NCBI RefSeq assembly: GCF_047663525.1
Contig: NC_092589.1
Coordinates: 60,445,501-60,509,500, forward strand
Source of the DNA: Anas platyrhynchos
Taxonomy: Eukaryota; Chordata; Aves; Anseriformes; Anatidae
Length of the DNA stretch: 64,000 bases
Direction of reading: 5' to 3'
Shown here piece after piece: positions 61,301 through 64,000 of this stretch. A program made the translations under genes and the position numbers. The number at the start of each line of letters is the position of its first letter. Position 1 is the first letter of the stretch. Under the pieces are notes generated by a model. The model ran no database searches and was not told where the DNA came from. It saw only the letters and a list, made by a program, of their open reading frames with translations.

Positions 61301-64000
61301 GCTATTTTTTTTCTTTCAATATTTGAAGGCATAATAAAACCCCAACCTCCAACCCAGACAAAATATGTTGAAAAGATCAACTAAAAACTTTGGTGAGTTC
61401 AGTAACCCCTTTATGAAGGGGGGTTAATCAGAAGAAAATGCAGCCTTCTCCACGTTAATATTTTCAACCTTTTTAATGGGCCTATCCAGAAGTACCCTGG
61501 TGCCACTCAGCTTCCTGAATGCTTGTAATAAATCAGAAGATAATGCACAAGTGTGTCTGACAGCGACCCATTTTTCTTTTCAGCTTTTCTTCATCCCACC
61601 CCATTTTCAAATAAAACCAATATGACCTGTCTTTTTTCTTCCGTGAGAAGAGATATCAGAAAAAGTATTCAGTTCTTCTCATCCATTAATGTTGTGTTTC
61701 CCTTCCTCTTTTAGTTTCTTATCTTCTGTGACGTTTTATATGGAATCTAACAATCTATTTATATCTTTATTATGTATTTTGAAGGGACCTGAACACCCTC
61801 TGTATGTGTGTAAGATGGAGATTAGGTGGAGATAAAGAAAGCTATTAGGTTTGCTACTCATCAGATTACTTTGAGAGGCGATCATTTCTCAGATTCCACC
61901 TCCAGACCAGACCAGTTTTGGCCTTAGTTCGCATTCATACACCATATGATAGAAAAATATAAGTACAGGGGATCTCTGTTTAAGCACCTTTTTTGGGGGG
62001 GAGGTGTGAGGAGGTGATGAGAGCCACTACGAACAGATGGAATAGGCAGGTCTCCCCCCTCATTAAAACTGTTTGGTTAAGTGCATAATGGGACAAGCAT
62101 AAATTGAAATTTAGTCAATACCTATTTTTTACTAGAAAATCTGAACCCCTTGTGTGGCCTTTTGTTTCATCAAAAGATGCCAGGAGTAAGCTGCACACGA
62201 TGTCTACCTTCACAAGAATGAAGCGATAGGAGTCTGTAAATTAAAACTTTTTATTTTGAATGTGCAATGAAAGATTTCTCTGATGTGCTTCTGAAAAAAA
62301 CACATTGTTTTAGTTATTATTTCCAATATACACAGAATTGAACAAACCCTGAGCTCTTACAAAGAAACGCTGTTCCAGATACAGGAACAAAATCCACTAC
62401 GCTGACTAACAGATGAGGCTTGCAGGAGTAGAAATTGTTTTTAAGCCACTGAAACACGACACACGAGCAAGAAACTGCTGCCTCATCTCTTCCCAGCACT
62501 TCATAATCAAAGCTTGAGAAGTTTTTCCTCTCAGCAGACTGCCATTGCAGCTCCTACAGAATTGCCATGCATGACAGGAACCCTTCCACACACCCTATGA
62601 TGAGACGTTTGTTGATAACATATAAGAGCAACCATTATTCATAAATAGTTGGCTTTGACTGACATAGTGAAAGCTGAACAGTTAGGGAAGGACCTGCGGT
62701 AAGCACCAGCAAGAAATGTCACCTCCCTTTCTATAAAGTTTCTATAAAGTCTATAAAGGTGCTCACACTGGTTTAATGACATTTGCAGCTGTTTAAATCT
62801 GATCTTTCCATGCAAAAATCCACTCTGAAACTAAGTAAGAGTAGGATCTTTTTATCTCAAAGGATCACTAACTGCGTAACTTTAGTAGCATCCCCGACCA
62901 TACGGAATGATTAAAAAGAAGTACAGACAGCGATACAATCAGAGCAGCGTGACAGCCATGGCAGCTGGGTGGAAGCTATCAGCTCCTTGGCAATCAAGTG
63001 TGAAAATTAAGAGCAAATTAGCAAAAGCAAGGTCTTTCCTTTTCTGTACATTTCCACAAGATGCAGCGCCACTTTTATATGGAACAGTCAACATTTCTAG
63101 GACTGCCAAGGGCACATGTCTAATGAACAGCAGAATGGAGGGCAAAACAGCCCTGCTATAGACACCTCCTGCATTTCTATTTGGCTCTACTGGTTAAGCC
63201 AACTTCAGTAGCCCCTGTGCTGCCTGCCGTGTTGGCATCGCTAATTTGACACATTACATAATCTGCACATACACAAGAGGTAGCAGAGCAAACCTGTACA
63301 CCAGAATTTGACCAATGATAATAAAAAAATCTCCATCAAGCTGAAAGATCTCAGGACAAGATTTCAGTTACCTTCAGAGTATACAGCTTAGGTGGATACA
63401 GGTTGGCTACGATCTCTCTCCAGCTAGTGAGAAAGGACAGCTTCTTAAGTTTTAGTGACACTGATGCCATATGAAAGCTCACGATGCCAACAGCACAGCA
63501 ACATTTCATGGGATCAGACTGCTGCATTGCCCCTCAGCTCTAACACCTCTGGCCAGGTGGAAGGGAGGAGCACAGACAGGTACAGACACAAAATGCTGGT
63601 GATACCCCACAGCTTTAGGGAGAAGAAACTGGAGATGCAGAGAAGCTGAGTCACAAAGAACAGTGTAACACAGAGTACAAGGCTATTTTCACAGGTACCG
63701 TACTGGTATTATCACCAACTCCATATTATTTGTAATTATGTACAGGATCATGCACAGGGAAAGTAAATACCAGAAGAGAAGTAAGAAATCTGACGAGTTG
63801 CAGAATACCATTCCAATATAAGCTGCGATTTGGAGTGTTTTCTCCTAGCTCTCATGTCAACACTTGCATTTCAACAGCAAAATACCCTGACTGTCTTACG
63901 GACCCTTTCTGTTAATGCTTTGCACATTTTAATATATGCTTGAAAATGTGTTAGTCCAAAATTATTATGGACATGACACAACCATTAAGGTGAAAGAAAA

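Larger units (their letters stand above)
57301..64000 (-). other. PEX7 last intron (partial)
   Basis: No other WD40 exon was seen on the - strand, so this is taken as intron running off the window. It contains two CR1 fragments in opposite orientation (57,790-57,868 and 58,162-58,385), A/T homopolymers, and no other recognised features. Confidence 0.65.

Noticed and set aside
57301..64000. Additional PEX7 WD40 exons
   Set aside because: Searched the - strand for the expected FTCGLDFS-type and WNFS-type words and found none; the intron apparently runs past the window.
1..64000. tRNA, rRNA, CRISPR array, bacterial operon or phage features
   Set aside because: None seen; gene structure and repeats are those of a bird chromosome.

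Overview
This is vertebrate nuclear DNA, almost certainly from a bird. The genes are interrupted by GT-AG introns and are spaced tens of kilobases apart. The interspersed repeats are dominated by 5'-truncated CR1 LINEs, several ending in the ATTCTATG-type 3' tail typical of CR1. LTR-like repeats of avian endogenous-retrovirus type are also present. No bacterial features, CRISPR array, rRNA or tRNA were seen. The CR1 and LTR types look more like those of non-galliform birds, but that is recollection, not a measured placement.

Three protein-coding genes are supported. (1) IL20RA, the interleukin-20 receptor alpha chain, lies on the + strand with exons 2-7 between 12,532 and 19,490. Intron phases are 1-2-1-0-1-0, as expected for class II cytokine receptors. 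The signal-peptide exon was not found; it may lie in or upstream of the CpG-rich DNA at positions 1-250. (2) SLC35D3, an orphan nucleotide-sugar-transporter-like membrane protein, lies on the - strand (50,275-48,592). It has two exons, is complete at 421 codons, and starts in a strong CpG island. (3) The last coding exon of PEX7, the peroxisomal PTS2 receptor, lies on the - strand (57,300-57,232); the rest of that gene is beyond the right edge. The order IL20RA(+) / SLC35D3(-) / PEX7(-) is the mirror image of the human 6q23 arrangement as I remember it, with IL20RA and SLC35D3 tail to tail.

Layout: 1-12,531 is CpG-rich DNA and then probable intron 1 of IL20RA; 12,532-19,490 is IL20RA with two intronic CR1 copies; about 19,850-47,800 is a gene desert with CR1 and LTR-like repeats; 47,811-50,750 is SLC35D3 with its 3' UTR and CpG island; 50,750-57,231 is intergenic and holds a second LTR-like repeat; 57,301-64,000 is the last PEX7 intron. 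The genes are neighbours by conserved synteny and do not form a pathway: one is a cytokine receptor, one acts in vesicle or granule biogenesis, and one in peroxisomal import.

The observations most worth a second look are: an apparent tandem duplication of about 51 residues in the cytoplasmic tail of IL20RA; three YxxQ (STAT3-type) motifs in that tail; a CR1 inserted into an LTR-like element whose uninterrupted relative lies 21 kb away in the same window; and a six-run GGGTT quadruplex-type repeat in the short SLC35D3 intron. I found no clearly new biological system.
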